64,000 nt of DNA from Alcanivorax jadensis T9 (GTDB lineage Bacteria; Pseudomonadota; Gammaproteobacteria; Pseudomonadales; Alcanivoracaceae), in NCBI RefSeq assembly GCF_000756655.1, contig NZ_ARXU01000002.1, positions 310,001 through 374,000 of the forward strand, in the 5' to 3' direction. How positions within the stretch are numbered: position 1 is the first letter of the stretch; every line of letters begins with the position of its first letter. This document shows, piece after piece, positions 55,633-64,000 of this stretch. A model generated the notes under the pieces. It was not told where the DNA came from, did not search any database, and was given only the letters and a program-made list of their open reading frames with translations. Made by a program: the position numbers and the translations under genes.

Positions 55633-56286
55633 ATGACGCTCGCAATTTTTGACCTGGATAACACCCTGATCGCCGGCGATTCCGACCACTTGTGGGGGGA
55701 CTGGCTGGTAGAAAAAGGCATTGTCGACCAGCAGCATTACAAGGACACCAACGACCAATTCTACGTGGATTACCAGAACGGCCGTCTGGACATCATGGCT
55801 TACCTGCGTTTTTCCCTGAAAGTGCTGGCCGAGCATGACATGGCACAGCTGCATTTCTGGCGTGAGCAGTTCCTGGCGGAAACACTGGAGACCATGTGGC
55901 TGCCCAAGGCCGAGAGTCTTCTGCAAAAGCACCGGGACCAGGGCCATACCCTGATGATCATCACCGCCACCAACGATTTCGTCACCGCACCACTGGCGGA
56001 CCGCCTGGGCGTGGATCACCTGATCGCCACCGTGGCCGAGTGCAAGCGCGAGCGCTATACCGGTAACGTGGCCGGCACACCCAGCTACCGGGACGGCAAG
56101 GTGGAACGGCTGGCAGAATGGCTGCGCACCAACGACGAAACACTGGCCGGCAGCTGGTTCTACAGCGACTCCCACAACGACCTGCCGTTACTCAGAAAAG
56201 TGGACAACCCGGTGGCGGTGGATCCGGATGCCACCCTGGACCGGGAAGCACGGGAACAAGGCTGGCCAGTCATCAGCCTGCGCTGA
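55633..56286 (+). CDS. HAD-IB hydrolase, SerB-like
   Basis: This 217-residue protein has motif I I-F-D-L-D-N-T-L-I, T-A-T-N-D-F-V-T as motif II, and motif IV Y-S-D-S-H-N-D-L-P-L. Similar genes neighbour rppH-ptsP in Pseudomonas. It could dephosphorylate phosphoserine or a related metabolite, but its cap differs from true SerB. A TAAGGAGAGG ribosome-binding site is evident. It is divergent from rppH. Confidence 0.87.
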   Translation: MTLAIFDLDNTLIAGDSDHLWGDWLVEKGIVDQQHYKDTNDQFYVDYQNGRLDIMAYLRFSLKVLAEHDMAQLHFWREQFLAETLETMWLPKAESLLQKHRDQGHTLMIITATNDFVTAPLADRLGVDHLIATVAECKRERYTGNVAGTPSYRDGKVERLAEWLRTNDETLAGSWFYSDSHNDLPLLRKVDNPVAVDPDATLDREAREQGWPVISLR

Positions 56287-56312
56287 GACTCATAAAAAGG
56301 GGAAGGGGAACC

Positions 56313-57227
56313 ATGCGTTATTTTCTGGCCGCGCTGCTGGCACTGGCGTTAAGCGGCTGCGACAACAACACACCGGAACCGGAATCGGCGCCGGGCGAAG
56401 TCACTGATATGTCGGCCGCCGTGGCAGATATTCCCGCCACCGACTGGCAGAACAACGCGGACCAGACCTTCCAGAATGGTGCCGCCGCCTGGCAACAGGC
56501 TATGAACGATTTCGAACAGAACCGTGAGCAGGCGCAACTGGACGCGCTGCGTGAGCAGCTGGAAAGCTGGTATGCCGCCTTTGTGGATCACTACCTGCTC
56601 GCTGCCAGCCGGGCCTGCCAGCTCAATCAACAGGAATTGCTCAACCGCATGGATACTTGGCCGCTCTACCCCGGCTACCTGGATGCCCTGCCGGAATGGC
56701 CCGAGTCCGGGTTGATCAGTGATCCCTATCTGGAAATGACGCGTAAATCCCTGCGCACCCAGCACGGCGCCACCGATGCCAGCGAAGCCAGCCTGGGCTT
56801 TGCCGCCCTGTTTGTGGCACTCAATGGCACCGAAGAAACCCCCAAGGCACTGCCCCTGCTGGCCGGCGATGACGAGATCGCCCTGCGTCGGCGAGAGTAT
56901 CTTCAGCTTGCCACCGAGCTGCTGCTGACCGATGCCAAACTGCTATCCGTGGAGGCGCCCCTTGATTCACAGGCCCTGAAATGCGGCCTGGAACACACCC
57001 TGGCTCGCGACGCCCGCAAAGCCAGCACCGACCTGGAAGCGGAAGGCCTGTTTATCCCGGCAACCGTGCGCGAAGTGAATGCGGAACGGTTGTTGAAGGG
57101 TGTGCGCAATATGGATCAGACCGCACTGGAAGCCTGGGCAGAAAAAGCGCCGGGCATTGAGGAGGCCCTAGCAGCATCGAAAAAAGAAGGCCCTGACGCG
57201 CTGGCAACCTGGCTGAATCAGCCCTGA
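56313..57227 (+). CDS. Hypothetical helical lipoprotein
   Basis: I do not recognise this 304-residue protein. It has signal peptide and lipobox L-S-G-C-D at residues 13-17, then an acidic linker and an all-helical body with F-V-D-H-Y-L-L-A-A-S-R-A-C near residue 90. Two further Cys are C-Q and C-G. An imelysin-like (EfeO/M75) fold is conceivable, but the G-x-H-x2-E motif is absent. The ATG at 56313 follows the HAD gene by 26 bases with GGAAGGGGAA upstream. Confidence 0.7.
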   Translation: MRYFLAALLALALSGCDNNTPEPESAPGEVTDMSAAVADIPATDWQNNADQTFQNGAAAWQQAMNDFEQNREQAQLDALREQLESWYAAFVDHYLLAASRACQLNQQELLNRMDTWPLYPGYLDALPEWPESGLISDPYLEMTRKSLRTQHGATDASEASLGFAALFVALNGTEETPKALPLLAGDDEIALRRREYLQLATELLLTDAKLLSVEAPLDSQALKCGLEHTLARDARKASTDLEAEGLFIPATVREVNAERLLKGVRNMDQTALEAWAEKAPGIEEALAASKKEGPDALATWLNQP

Positions 57228-57242
57228 AAGAGTAAAACCTTT

Positions 57243-57340
57243 GTAGGAGCGGCGCTTGAGCCGCGAACCGAGCGAAGCGAGGGGGAACAGATTCACCAGC
57301 GTTTTCGCAAGCAGGTTCGCGGCTCAAGCGCCGCTCCTAC
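57243..57340. repeat. REP-type inverted pair (GTAGGAG)
   Basis: GTAGGAGCGGCGCTTGAGCC and its complement ending CTCCTAC are near-identical in sequence to the copies at 38745 and 21027. It lies just before a terminator. Confidence 0.85.
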
Positions 57341-57380
57341 AAATGCAATCAACACAGGGCAACACGCGGGCCCCAGTCAC

Positions 57381-57420
57381 AAAAAAAGCCCGTCGGATTT
57401 TCACCCGGCGGGCTTTTTTT
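57381..57420. terminator. Bidirectional terminator
   Basis: Seven A residues and GCCCGTCGG pair with CCGGCGGGC and seven T residues across a short loop. It serves the converging lipoprotein and outer-membrane protein genes. Confidence 0.88.
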
Positions 57421-57433
57421 GTGCTGAACGCTA

Positions 57434-58045
57434 TTAGAAGTTGTAGCGGCCAAACACACCGTAGGTATCACGGTCGCCACCGACAACAACGCGGGCGCCC
57501 AGATCCACCACCGGGGTCAGCTTGAACAGACCCTGGCCGTAAACCCCCAGATCATCGTCGTACAGATCCATGTAGGTCAGGCCACCGGACAGTTCCAGCT
57601 GTTCAGTAGTGGCATGACGCAGACCACCACGCAGCTCGAAACCGATCTCGTCATCGGAATTGCCCGGATCAAAATCACGGTCATCGTAGATGATGTCGGC
57701 AGTCGTCACGAAGTCCAGGCCCCGCTGCAACGGCGTGTGGAAGCCGGCACCTGCGGAAAGGCGAGTGCCATCCACATCACCATCACGGAACGGACCAAAA
57801 TCATAATCACCGTCAAAGAAGCCCAGGCTGCCACGCAGGAAGATGTGCTCGTCGAGGGCAAATGAGCCCTCTGCGGTCAGCGCATCCACGTCCACATCGT
57901 TATCCAGATCCCAACGATCATAGGCCAGCTGGCCGTAGGTGTAGGAAAAACCGTTATCACGGACCATGGACGTCCGCTGCTCAGCCATGGCCGGTGCAGC
58001 AACAGCCAGGGCAATTCCTGACACAAGCAAAGTTTTCTTAAACAT
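57434..58045 (-). CDS. Putative outer-membrane beta-barrel protein
   Basis: The 203-residue product has a signal peptide with cleavage near A-M-A-E at residues 20-23. The body shows alternating short beta-strands with many Asp and Gly, such as Y-G-Q-L-A-Y-D-R-W and L-R-G-G-L-R-H, and the C-terminal strand ends V-F-G-R-Y-N-F. The terminal Phe is the usual outer-membrane sorting signal. The function is unknown. Divergent from the copper operon. The ATG at 58045 follows an AGGACC ribosome-binding site. Confidence 0.8.
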   Translation of the reverse strand: MFKKTLLVSGIALAVAAPAMAEQRTSMVRDNGFSYTYGQLAYDRWDLDNDVDVDALTAEGSFALDEHIFLRGSLGFFDGDYDFGPFRDGDVDGTRLSAGAGFHTPLQRGLDFVTTADIIYDDRDFDPGNSDDEIGFELRGGLRHATTEQLELSGGLTYMDLYDDDLGVYGQGLFKLTPVVDLGARVVVGGDRDTYGVFGRYNF

Positions 58046-58189
58046 AGAAAAGGTCCTCTCAATATTGATAAACGGCATCAATGTGCTGGTACTGTAGTGG
58101 TGATATGGAGTCGCCGGCGCACGAACAGTTCCGCCTTTTTGACAGTTTTATAAAAATTTTCAATGCCGCCGGCAACTTATAGCACAGGG

Positions 58190-58221
58190 TTGACCTTGGG
58201 GTTACCCTGAAGTTTGACAAT
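58190..58221 (+). promoter_or_regulatory. MerR/CueR-type operator-promoter of copA
   Basis: TTGACC (-35) is followed by a 19 to 20 base spacer carrying ACCTTGGGG-TT-ACCCTGAAG, an imperfect dyad, then TGACAAT as the -10 region. Long 19-20 base spacers with a central dyad are the hallmark of promoters activated by MerR-family metal sensors. No cueR gene is inside the window. Confidence 0.72.
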
Positions 58222-58269
58222 CTGTGACGACAGGAATGGTTACGCCCACACCGGCCAAAGGAGATCCTG

Positions 58270-60744
58270 ATGCAGACACAGAGGTTCGATATTCAGGGCG
58301 CCAGCTGCCAGAGCTGCGTCCGCAAGATTCGCGAGGCGCTGTCCGCCATCGCAGGCATCGACGATGTGCAGGTGGATCTGGATGCCCAGCAGGTGACCGT
58401 CACCGGCACCGCCGACAGTGCCGACGTGCAGGCCGCCCTGGCCAAGGCGGGTTATGCCGTCGAAGACACGCCGCCTCACACTGCATCAGCATCGCCCGCC
58501 AGCACCGATCAGGAACAGCAGCTTGCCATTACCGGTGCCACCTGCGCCGCCTGCGTACGCACCATCGAAAACGCCCTGCGCAACACCGCGGGGGTCAACC
58601 AGGCACAGATGAACTTTGCCGACCGCACCGCCAGAGTCAGCGGCACGGCGGATACCCAATCCCTGATCGACGCAGTAGAGAAGGCGGGCTATGGCGCCAG
58701 CCCAGTGGACGACAACGATGATGATGGCGCCCGCGAACAACAGGAGCAGCAACACTATCGCCGCCTGCTGCGTCATACCTGGCTGGGCCTGGGGCTGGGC
58801 GTACCGCTGATGGCCTGGGGACTGCTGGGCGGCAACATGATGGTTCAACCCGGCACCGCCAGTCAGTGGATCTGGCTGGCTATCGGCCTGCTGACCCTGG
58901 CGGTGCTGGCCACCGCCGGGCGCCATTTCTTTGTCGGTGCCTGGAAGGCGTTTCGCAATCACAACGCCAACATGGATACCCTGATTGCTCTGGGCACCGG
59001 TGCCGCCTGGCTCTACTCCATGGCCGTGGTACTGATTCCCGCGGCGCTCCCGGAAGCCGCCCGCCATGTGTACTTCGAAGCCAGTGCCATGATCATCGGC
59101 CTGATCAACCTGGGCCAGGCCCTGGAAGTGCGGGCCCGGGGCAAAACCAGCGAAGCGGTAAAACGGCTACTGGACCTGGGCGCCAAAACCGCCCGGGTGG
59201 TTCGCGACGGCCCGAATCACGAAAAAAGGGAGCAGGACATCCCGGTGGAGCAGGTGCAGACCGATGACATCCTGCGCGTACGCCCCGGGGAAAAAATTGC
59301 CGTGGACGGCATCGTCGAAGAAGGCGAAAGCCGCCTGGATGAGTCCATGCTCACCGGCGAACCCATGCCGGTGAGCAAGACCATCGGTGATACGGTCAGC
59401 GCCGGCACCCTGAACGAAGGAGGCACCTTGCTCTACCGGGCCACCGCCGTGGGCAAGGACACCGCCCTGTCACGCATCGTGGCGCTGGTGAAAAAGGCCC
59501 AGGGCAGCAAGCCGCCCATCGGTCGCCTGGCCGACGACGTCTCCGCCGTCTTCGTTCCCACCATCATGCTGATCGCCGTGGTCGCTGCCATGGCCTGGTT
59601 CAATTTGGGGCCGGAGCCGCGTATCACCCACATGCTGATCAGCGCCACCACGGTACTGATCATTGCCTGCCCCTGCGCGCTGGGGCTGGCCACGCCCATG
59701 TCGGTGATGGTCGGCGTCGGCAAGGCCGCCGAGCACGGCATTCTGATTCGTGAAGGTGACGCCCTGCAGACCAGCAGCAAGCTGGACACCATTGTCCTCG
59801 ACAAGACCGGCACCATCACCGAAGGCAAACCGGCGCTCACCGATATTCTCTGCGCCGAGGGTCAGCAGGAAGACCACCTGCTGCAACTGGCCGCCAGCCT
59901 GGAAAGCGGCTCCGAGCATCCGCTGGCCCGCGCCATTCTAGAAGCCGCTCAACAACGTGACATCAGCCCGGACCGGGCCGACAATTTCCATGCCCTCAAC
60001 GGCAAGGGCGTCAGCGCCACCCTGAACGGCAAATCATACCGGCTCGGCAACCGCCGCTGGCTGGAAAGCGAAGGGATTACGGCCAACCTGGACAGCAGCT
60101 CGCTCACCGAGCGTGGCGCCACCCCCCTGTTCCTGGCTGAGGGAAATACCCTGCTGGGTATCCTCGGCGTGGCCGATCGCATCAAGGAAGACTCCCGGGA
60201 CGCCATTGCCCGCCTGAAGGACCAAGGCCTCACTGTGGTGATGATTACCGGTGATATTCAGGCCAGTGCCGATGCCATCGCCAAACAGGTGGGCGTGGAC
60301 CAGGTGATGGCGGAGGTGCTGCCCGAGGACAAGGCGAAAAAAGTGAAAGCGCTGCAGGATAAGGGCCGCATCGTGGCCATGGTTGGCGACGGCATCAACG
60401 ATGCCCCGGCGCTGGCCCAGGCGGATGTGGGCTTTGCCATCGGCACTGGCACCGACGTGGCGATCGAATCCGCCGCCATCACCCTGATGGGCGGCTCCCT
60501 GCACGGTGTCGCCGATGCCATGGCGATCTCATCGGCCACGGTACGCAACATCAAGCAAAACCTGTTCGGTGCCTTTATCTACAACAGCCTTGGCGTGCCA
60601 GTGGCTGCCGGGGTGCTCTACCCCCTCACCGGCAGTCTGCTCAGCCCGGTGATTGCCGGCGCCGCCATGTCGCTCAGCTCGGTGACCGTGGTCAGCAATG
60701 CCAACCGGTTGCGACTGTTCAAACCCCAGCGAGGTAAGTCATGA
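58270..60744 (+). CDS. copA: Cu(I) P1B-type ATPase CopA
   Basis: CopA pumps cytoplasmic Cu(I) to the periplasm. The 824-residue protein has two N-terminal HMA domains with C13-Q-S-C16 and C92-A-A-C95, six to eight membrane helices and C-P-C at 467-469. The phosphorylated Asp511 lies in D-K-T-G-T. G-S-E-H-P-L and M-V-G-D-G-I-N-D are also present. A CCAAAGGAG ribosome-binding site precedes the ATG. It is first in an operon with overlapping downstream genes. Confidence 0.96.
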   Translation: MQTQRFDIQGASCQSCVRKIREALSAIAGIDDVQVDLDAQQVTVTGTADSADVQAALAKAGYAVEDTPPHTASASPASTDQEQQLAITGATCAACVRTIENALRNTAGVNQAQMNFADRTARVSGTADTQSLIDAVEKAGYGASPVDDNDDDGAREQQEQQHYRRLLRHTWLGLGLGVPLMAWGLLGGNMMVQPGTASQWIWLAIGLLTLAVLATAGRHFFVGAWKAFRNHNANMDTLIALGTGAAWLYSMAVVLIPAALPEAARHVYFEASAMIIGLINLGQALEVRARGKTSEAVKRLLDLGAKTARVVRDGPNHEKREQDIPVEQVQTDDILRVRPGEKIAVDGIVEEGESRLDESMLTGEPMPVSKTIGDTVSAGTLNEGGTLLYRATAVGKDTALSRIVALVKKAQGSKPPIGRLADDVSAVFVPTIMLIAVVAAMAWFNLGPEPRITHMLISATTVLIIACPCALGLATPMSVMVGVGKAAEHGILIREGDALQTSSKLDTIVLDKTGTITEGKPALTDILCAEGQQEDHLLQLAASLESGSEHPLARAILEAAQQRDISPDRADNFHALNGKGVSATLNGKSYRLGNRRWLESEGITANLDSSSLTERGATPLFLAEGNTLLGILGVADRIKEDSRDAIARLKDQGLTVVMITGDIQASADAIAKQVGVDQVMAEVLPEDKAKKVKALQDKGRIVAMVGDGINDAPALAQADVGFAIGTGTDVAIESAAITLMGGSLHGVADAMAISSATVRNIKQNLFGAFIYNSLGVPVAAGVLYPLTGSLLSPVIAGAAMSLSSVTVVSNANRLRLFKPQRGKS

Positions 60745-61391
60745 CGCCAGAACAACTGGCCGCCCAGCTGCGCTGCCCCAGCGGCGATGACGGCGCTCAG
60801 GTCGCCGACAACATGAATCAGCATAACCAGCCGATCATCGCGGCCAGCTACCAGGCGTTAGCGCCGTCCGCCGGCGACCATATCGTGGAAGTGGGCCCCG
60901 GCACGGCAGGCCATCTACCGGACCTGCTGGCCATGGCGGACGATCTGCACTACACCGGTCTGGATCTGTCCGCGGATATGGTCAGCGCTGCCGGGGCCCT
61001 CCATGGCCACCGGCAACAGGTGCGTTTCCTGCAAGGCGATCTGCACAATCCTCCCCTGCCCGAGGGCAGCGCGGACCATCTGGTCGCCATCAATGTAGTC
61101 TACTTCTGGAACCCGCTGCGGCCGGCGTTAAATGCCATTCGCAAACTGCTACGCCCTGGCGGCAAGCTTTGTCTGGGCCTGCGCGACAGAAACAGCATGG
61201 CCACCATGCCGGTTTTTCAACACGGCTTTGTCACCTATGAAGGGCCGGATCTGCAACAGGCGTTGGCCACTGCGGGATTTGTCGACGTACAGCAACAGGT
61301 GGTTCCGGAACAAAGTATCAACGTTATGGGCCAGGTCATGCACAAGACCGGCCTGGTCATCACCGCCCGCAACCCGGAGGTCGTACCATGA
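60741..61391 (+). CDS. Class I SAM methyltransferase in the copper operon
   Basis: This 216-residue methyltransferase has motif [11 protein letters not shown] near residue 50, G-L-D-L-S-A-D-M near 75, L-Q-G-D-L near 98 and L-R-P-G-G-K-L near 134, the UbiE-like class. It overlaps copA and the cupredoxin gene each by ATGA, so it is co-translated with both. The substrate is unknown. One Cys occurs in the N-terminal L-R-C-P-S and another in G-G-K-L-C-L. It might methylate a small metabolite, lipid or a metal-binding ligand. Confidence 0.85.
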   Translation: MTPEQLAAQLRCPSGDDGAQVADNMNQHNQPIIAASYQALAPSAGDHIVEVGPGTAGHLPDLLAMADDLHYTGLDLSADMVSAAGALHGHRQQVRFLQGDLHNPPLPEGSADHLVAINVVYFWNPLRPALNAIRKLLRPGGKLCLGLRDRNSMATMPVFQHGFVTYEGPDLQQALATAGFVDVQQQVVPEQSINVMGQVMHKTGLVITARNPEVVP

Positions 61392-61750
61392 CACTGCTGA
61401 TCAATCTTGCCGGCCTGCTACTGATGGTGGGGATCGTCTGGTGGTTCTGGCTGTCCAAATCCACAACACAGAGCCAGAACGTCAGCGATCAGGGCACCAC
61501 CATCGTGGTCGCCGACGGCGTCTACAGCCCGGCCACCCTGCGCGCCAAAGCCGGGGAGACGCTGACCCTGCACTTCGACCGACGGGACCCCTCCCCCTGC
61601 GCCGAGCAGGTGGTGTTCCACGGGCTCGACGTGAGCGAGTTTCTGGAAACGGGTACCATTACCACCGTGACCCTGAACAATCCGCCCGCCGGCGAATACC
61701 GTTTCACCTGCCAGATGCAGATGTATCAGGGCAGATTGATTGTAAGCTGA
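61388..61750 (+). CDS. Membrane-anchored cupredoxin-like protein
   Basis: This 120-residue protein has an N-terminal membrane anchor (residues 5-21) and a cupredoxin fold. Potential copper ligands are Cys in D-P-S-P-C-A-E-Q, His in V-F-H-G-L-D-V and Cys/Met in F-T-C-Q-M-Q-M, near the end. It likely faces the periplasm and receives or buffers copper exported by CopA. It overlaps the methyltransferase gene by ATGA. Confidence 0.82.
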   Translation: MTLLINLAGLLLMVGIVWWFWLSKSTTQSQNVSDQGTTIVVADGVYSPATLRAKAGETLTLHFDRRDPSPCAEQVVFHGLDVSEFLETGTITTVTLNNPPAGEYRFTCQMQMYQGRLIVS

Positions 61751-61799
61751 CGCTGGCAGGCCCCACGCAACACGCCATACGCATGGAAGAGGAAACACG

Positions 61800-62303
61800 A
61801 TGAAAGTATTTGCGGCATTTCTGCTGGCTTTTCTGGTAGCCGCCTGTGGCGATGATGGGCCGCCCCAGCCCCAGGCCACCGAAGCGGCCCCTGCGGCCAC
61901 TGAAGAAGCCAAAACCGCCAGCACCGACAAGGTGATGGAAGTGTACAAATCGCCCACCTGTGGCTGCTGTGGCGCCTGGGTGGATCACATGAAAGACAAT
62001 GGCTACCAAGTGGTCGTCCACGAACAGCAGAACCTGCAATCCATCAAGGAAAAGGCCGGCATCCTCCCGGGGCAGGGCTCCTGTCATACCGCCTTTATTG
62101 GCGACTACGTCATCGAAGGTCATGTGCCCGCCAGCGACGTGGACCGTCTGCTCGCCGAGCGACCCGATGCCAAAGGGCTTACCGTCCCCGGCATGCCCGT
62201 CGGCTCCCCCGGCATGGAAATGGGCGACCGCAAAGATGCCTATGATGTGCTGTTGTTCGATGAAGACGGCACCCAGGTCTTCAGCCACCATCCCGGCAAC
62301 TGA
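61800..62303 (+). CDS. DUF411 (CopG-type) copper-binding lipoprotein
   Basis: This 167-residue lipoprotein has lipobox V-A-A-C near residue 16 and a Thr/Ala-rich linker. The DUF411 core is K-S-P-T-C-G-C-C-G-A-W, a C-x-C-C thioredoxin-like site, with a later G-S-C-H-T-A. CopG, a DUF411 protein, binds copper clusters in the periplasm and may convert copper redox states. The ATG at 61800 follows a GAGGAAAC ribosome-binding site, 49 bases after the cupredoxin gene. Confidence 0.87.
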   Translation: MKVFAAFLLAFLVAACGDDGPPQPQATEAAPAATEEAKTASTDKVMEVYKSPTCGCCGAWVDHMKDNGYQVVVHEQQNLQSIKEKAGILPGQGSCHTAFIGDYVIEGHVPASDVDRLLAERPDAKGLTVPGMPVGSPGMEMGDRKDAYDVLLFDEDGTQVFSHHPGN

Positions 62304-62310
62304 TCCCCCT

Positions 62311-62412
62311 GTAGGAGCAACTCTCGAGGTGCGAACCCGAGCTCAGGCGAGGTAAATTTATCTGGTAACGTCAAACCTGTTAACCGGTTAGCACCTCAAG
62401 GGGTGCTCCTAC
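62311..62412. repeat. REP-type inverted pair in the copper region
   Basis: It begins GTAGGAGCAACTCTCGAGGTGCGAA and ends with GCACCTCAAGGGGTGCTCCTAC. The arms are less perfect than in the 38745 copy, with an AT-rich centre. It separates the DUF411 gene from lysE. Confidence 0.7.
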
Positions 62413-62499
62413 AGGGGCTTCGTAGCCCACTTGTCGGCTCTTCAACCTGTCACACCAACCCGTTACAGTCTCTCCCTTTTGCGTGTAACGAGATACTGA

Positions 62500-63123
62500 A
62501 TGCTCCCTCTTCACGACTGGCTACTGTTGGCCAGCGTCTGCGCCCTGGGTGCCATGGCGCCCGGCATCAGCCTGGCGGTGATCACCCGCCACACCCTCCA
62601 TGGCGGCCCCCGAGCCGGGGCCATCGCCGGGGTTACCCATGCCCTGGGAATCGGTATCTGGGCCACCGCCACCGTCACCGGGCTGGCGGTATTGTTTCAC
62701 CGCTACCCGTCACTGGAATTATTCTTCAGCCTGAGTGGCGCCCTCTTCCTGCTGTGGATGGCATGGAAAAGCTGGCAGGCGGGCAAGCAACCGCTGGCGC
62801 CCATGGATGCCTCCAGCCAATTCAACGTCCTGCACGGCGCCGCCCGCGACGGCTTTCTGGTGGCGTTCCTGAATCCGAAAGTGGCCCTGTTTTTCCTGGC
62901 CCTGTTCAGCCAGTTCCTGCAAACGGACATGGCCCAGGCCGCCCGCATCCAGATGGTGCTGACCTCCATGTTCATCGATGGCGGCTGGTATGTGCTGGTG
63001 GCCCTATTACTGGGTCGCAGCCGTTTTCTACCCTGGCTGCGCGCCCACCATCACTGGGTGGAAAAAGGCACCGCCGTGTTGCTGGTCGTTATCGCCGCCA
63101 GCGTGGTGTGGCAGGTGGCGTGA
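62500..63123 (+). CDS. LysE-family exporter
   Basis: This 207-residue protein has five to six membrane helices and the LysE/RhtB opening A-M-A-P-G-I-S-L-A-V-I-T-R near residue 18, then L-N-P-K-V-A-L-F-F-L-A-L-F near residue 125. Members export amino acids or homoserine lactones. It may be unrelated to copper, lying between two copper units with its own start. The specificity is unknown. Confidence 0.88.
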   Translation: MLPLHDWLLLASVCALGAMAPGISLAVITRHTLHGGPRAGAIAGVTHALGIGIWATATVTGLAVLFHRYPSLELFFSLSGALFLLWMAWKSWQAGKQPLAPMDASSQFNVLHGAARDGFLVAFLNPKVALFFLALFSQFLQTDMAQAARIQMVLTSMFIDGGWYVLVALLLGRSRFLPWLRAHHHWVEKGTAVLLVVIAASVVWQVA

Positions 63124-63147
63124 CGTCAGGCATGCGTCAATTCCCCT

Positions 63148-63178
63148 TTGACCTTGGGGTAACCCGCAGGTTAATAAT
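63148..63178 (+). promoter_or_regulatory. Second MerR/CueR-type operator-promoter
   Basis: TTGACC, a 19-base spacer and AATAAT match the MerR-family pattern, with ACCTTGGGGT-A-ACCCGCAGGT as the dyad. Its left half (TTGACCTTGGGGT) is identical to the operator before copA at 58190. The -10 ends 6 bases before the next ATG. Confidence 0.72.
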
Positions 63179-63184
63179 GGTTCC

Positions 63185-63544
63185 ATGAAACGATATCTGC
63201 GCCTCGATTACCGGTCCTTGCTGGCCGGCCTGCTCGCCACCCTGATGCTGGTGGTGACGAGCAATTTGTCGGCGCAGGTTTCCGTGGGCCATCTGGATAG
63301 CGCTCCACAGACCCACTGCCATCACCATGCCGAGATGGCACAGCCCGACCATGGCGACAGCCAGCACTGCCCCCAGGATGACGGTTGCCAGTGCCTGACC
63401 CTGTGCCAGATCAGTGCCACCACCGTCGCCCTGTTCAGCGGGCAGACGGATATCCCCGAGCACCCCTGGCACCCCAGCCTGGAGACCCGCCTTCACGATG
63501 GCATCCACCACCTGCCGTTACGGCCACCGTCCCTGACTGTTTGA
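63185..63544 (+). CDS. CopL/DUF2946-like Cys/His-rich protein
   Basis: This 119-residue protein has a hydrophobic N-terminus (residues 12-28) and a His/Cys-rich segment H-C-H-H-H-A-E-M and H-C-P-Q-D-D-G-C-Q-C-L-T-L-C near residues 45-75. It resembles CopL/DUF2946 proteins found upstream of copA multicopper oxidase genes in Xanthomonas and others. The likely role is periplasmic copper binding or sensing. Because the promoter -10 ends 6 bases upstream, translation may be leaderless or start at an internal codon. Confidence 0.72.
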   Translation: MKRYLRLDYRSLLAGLLATLMLVVTSNLSAQVSVGHLDSAPQTHCHHHAEMAQPDHGDSQHCPQDDGCQCLTLCQISATTVALFSGQTDIPEHPWHPSLETRLHDGIHHLPLRPPSLTV

Positions 63545-63580
63545 GTTCGCTGTTCCACTCAAACAATCAGGAGATCCATC

Positions 63581-64000
63581 ATGAAAACCGCACCCCCGTT
63601 TTCCCTGCCACGACGCCGTTTCGTGCAGGGCCTGGCGCTCGGAGCCACTGGTCTGGGGCTGGGTCTGACATCCGCCCAGCTGCTGGCCCGTCAGGGCCAC
63701 ACCGGCGCCCCCACGCTTACCGGTGACACCTTCCACCTGACTCTGGGTGGCGCCGACGTCAACATCACCGGCAAGACCCGCCCGGCAACCACCATCAATG
63801 GCATCGTCCCCGGCCCCACCCTGCGCTGGCGCGAAGGCGACACCGTCACACTCAAGGTCACCAACCTGCTGCCGGAAACCAGCTCCATCCACTGGCATGG
63901 CCTGCTGCTGCCGTTTGAAATGGACGGCGTACCGGGGCTGTCATTTGATGGCATCAAACCGGGAGAAACCTTTACCTACCGCTTTCCGATCAAGCAGAAC
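63581..64000 (+). CDS. CopA-type multicopper oxidase, partial
   Basis: The first 140 residues of a multicopper oxidase are present; the gene continues past the window. A Tat signal R-R-R-F-V-Q-G at residues 11-17 directs folded export. The first copper motif I-H-W-H-G appears near residue 105, after N-G-I-V-P-G-P-T-L-R. This type of protein (PcoA/CopA) oxidises and binds Cu(I) in the periplasm. A CAGGAGA ribosome-binding site is present 36 bases after the CopL-like gene. Confidence 0.9.
   Translation, partial: MKTAPPFSLPRRRFVQGLALGATGLGLGLTSAQLLARQGHTGAPTLTGDTFHLTLGGADVNITGKTRPATTINGIVPGPTLRWREGDTVTLKVTNLLPETSSIHWHGLLLPFEMDGVPGLSFDGIKPGETFTYRFPIKQN

Overview
The window reads as a chromosomal segment of a free-living gammaproteobacterium with moderately high GC. 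Several blocks keep a gene order that I know from Pseudomonas: glnE-ilvE-waaF-waaC-waaG-waaP, argH/algZ-algR-hemC-hemD-hemX-hemY, lptM-lysA-(dapF-DUF484-xerC-HAD), and ptsP-rppH-HAD. The local departures from that order, the codon use and the dense intergenic repeats fit an Alcanivorax-like marine genus, but that assignment is inference. I see no rRNA, tRNA, CRISPR array, prophage or insertion-sequence transposase.

Layout. 1-6466 (minus) is an LPS inner-core cluster with heptosyltransferases, glucosyltransferases and three kinase-fold proteins, one lacking the catalytic Asp. It is followed upstream by ilvE, glnE and a solitary GspE/PilB-type ATPase (6475-12389). 12653-16785 (plus) holds a phosphate transporter with its DUF47 partner, argA, and an AT-rich orphan gene. 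A VapBC-type toxin-antitoxin pair with a clear operator lies at 16807-17466. 17651-26251 (plus) holds ilvD, a tandem DsbA-fold protein, a MAPEG protein, an iron-sulfur flavin reductase and pqiABC. 26466-32827 (minus) is the heme block hemC-D-X-Y plus the AlgZ/AlgR LytTR two-component pair. 32985-42711 is the argH, lptM-lysA and dapF-xerC block, interrupted by a minus-strand nhaC-type antiporter and rlmJ. 43114-44610 (minus) is a Fur-controlled hemP/hemS heme-use locus. 44826-57227 is mixed housekeeping: OsmC, folA, thyA, lgt, TauE, NRDE, an M20 peptidase, ptsP, rppH and a HAD phosphatase. 58190-64000 (plus) is copper homeostasis: a Cu(I) P-type ATPase overlapping a methyltransferase and a cupredoxin, then a DUF411 lipoprotein, a LysE exporter, a CopL/DUF2946-like protein and a multicopper oxidase cut by the window end. 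Two matching MerR/CueR-type operators precede the two halves of the copper region.

Intergenic DNA is the unusual part. About a dozen GTAG-starting REP-type inverted pairs punctuate gene ends, two of them built from shared longer modules (42739-43042 and 46920-47129). A second, different class consists of strictly 7-bp-periodic tandem words, usually as inverted arms, at five loci with four different heptad words (10367-10581, 21526-21635, 22788-22815, 26325-26373, 40504-40581). One of these elements carries the DUF484 stop codon and supplies the apparent xerC start codon and first codons. I regard this heptad class and the copper-linked methyltransferase as the best leads.
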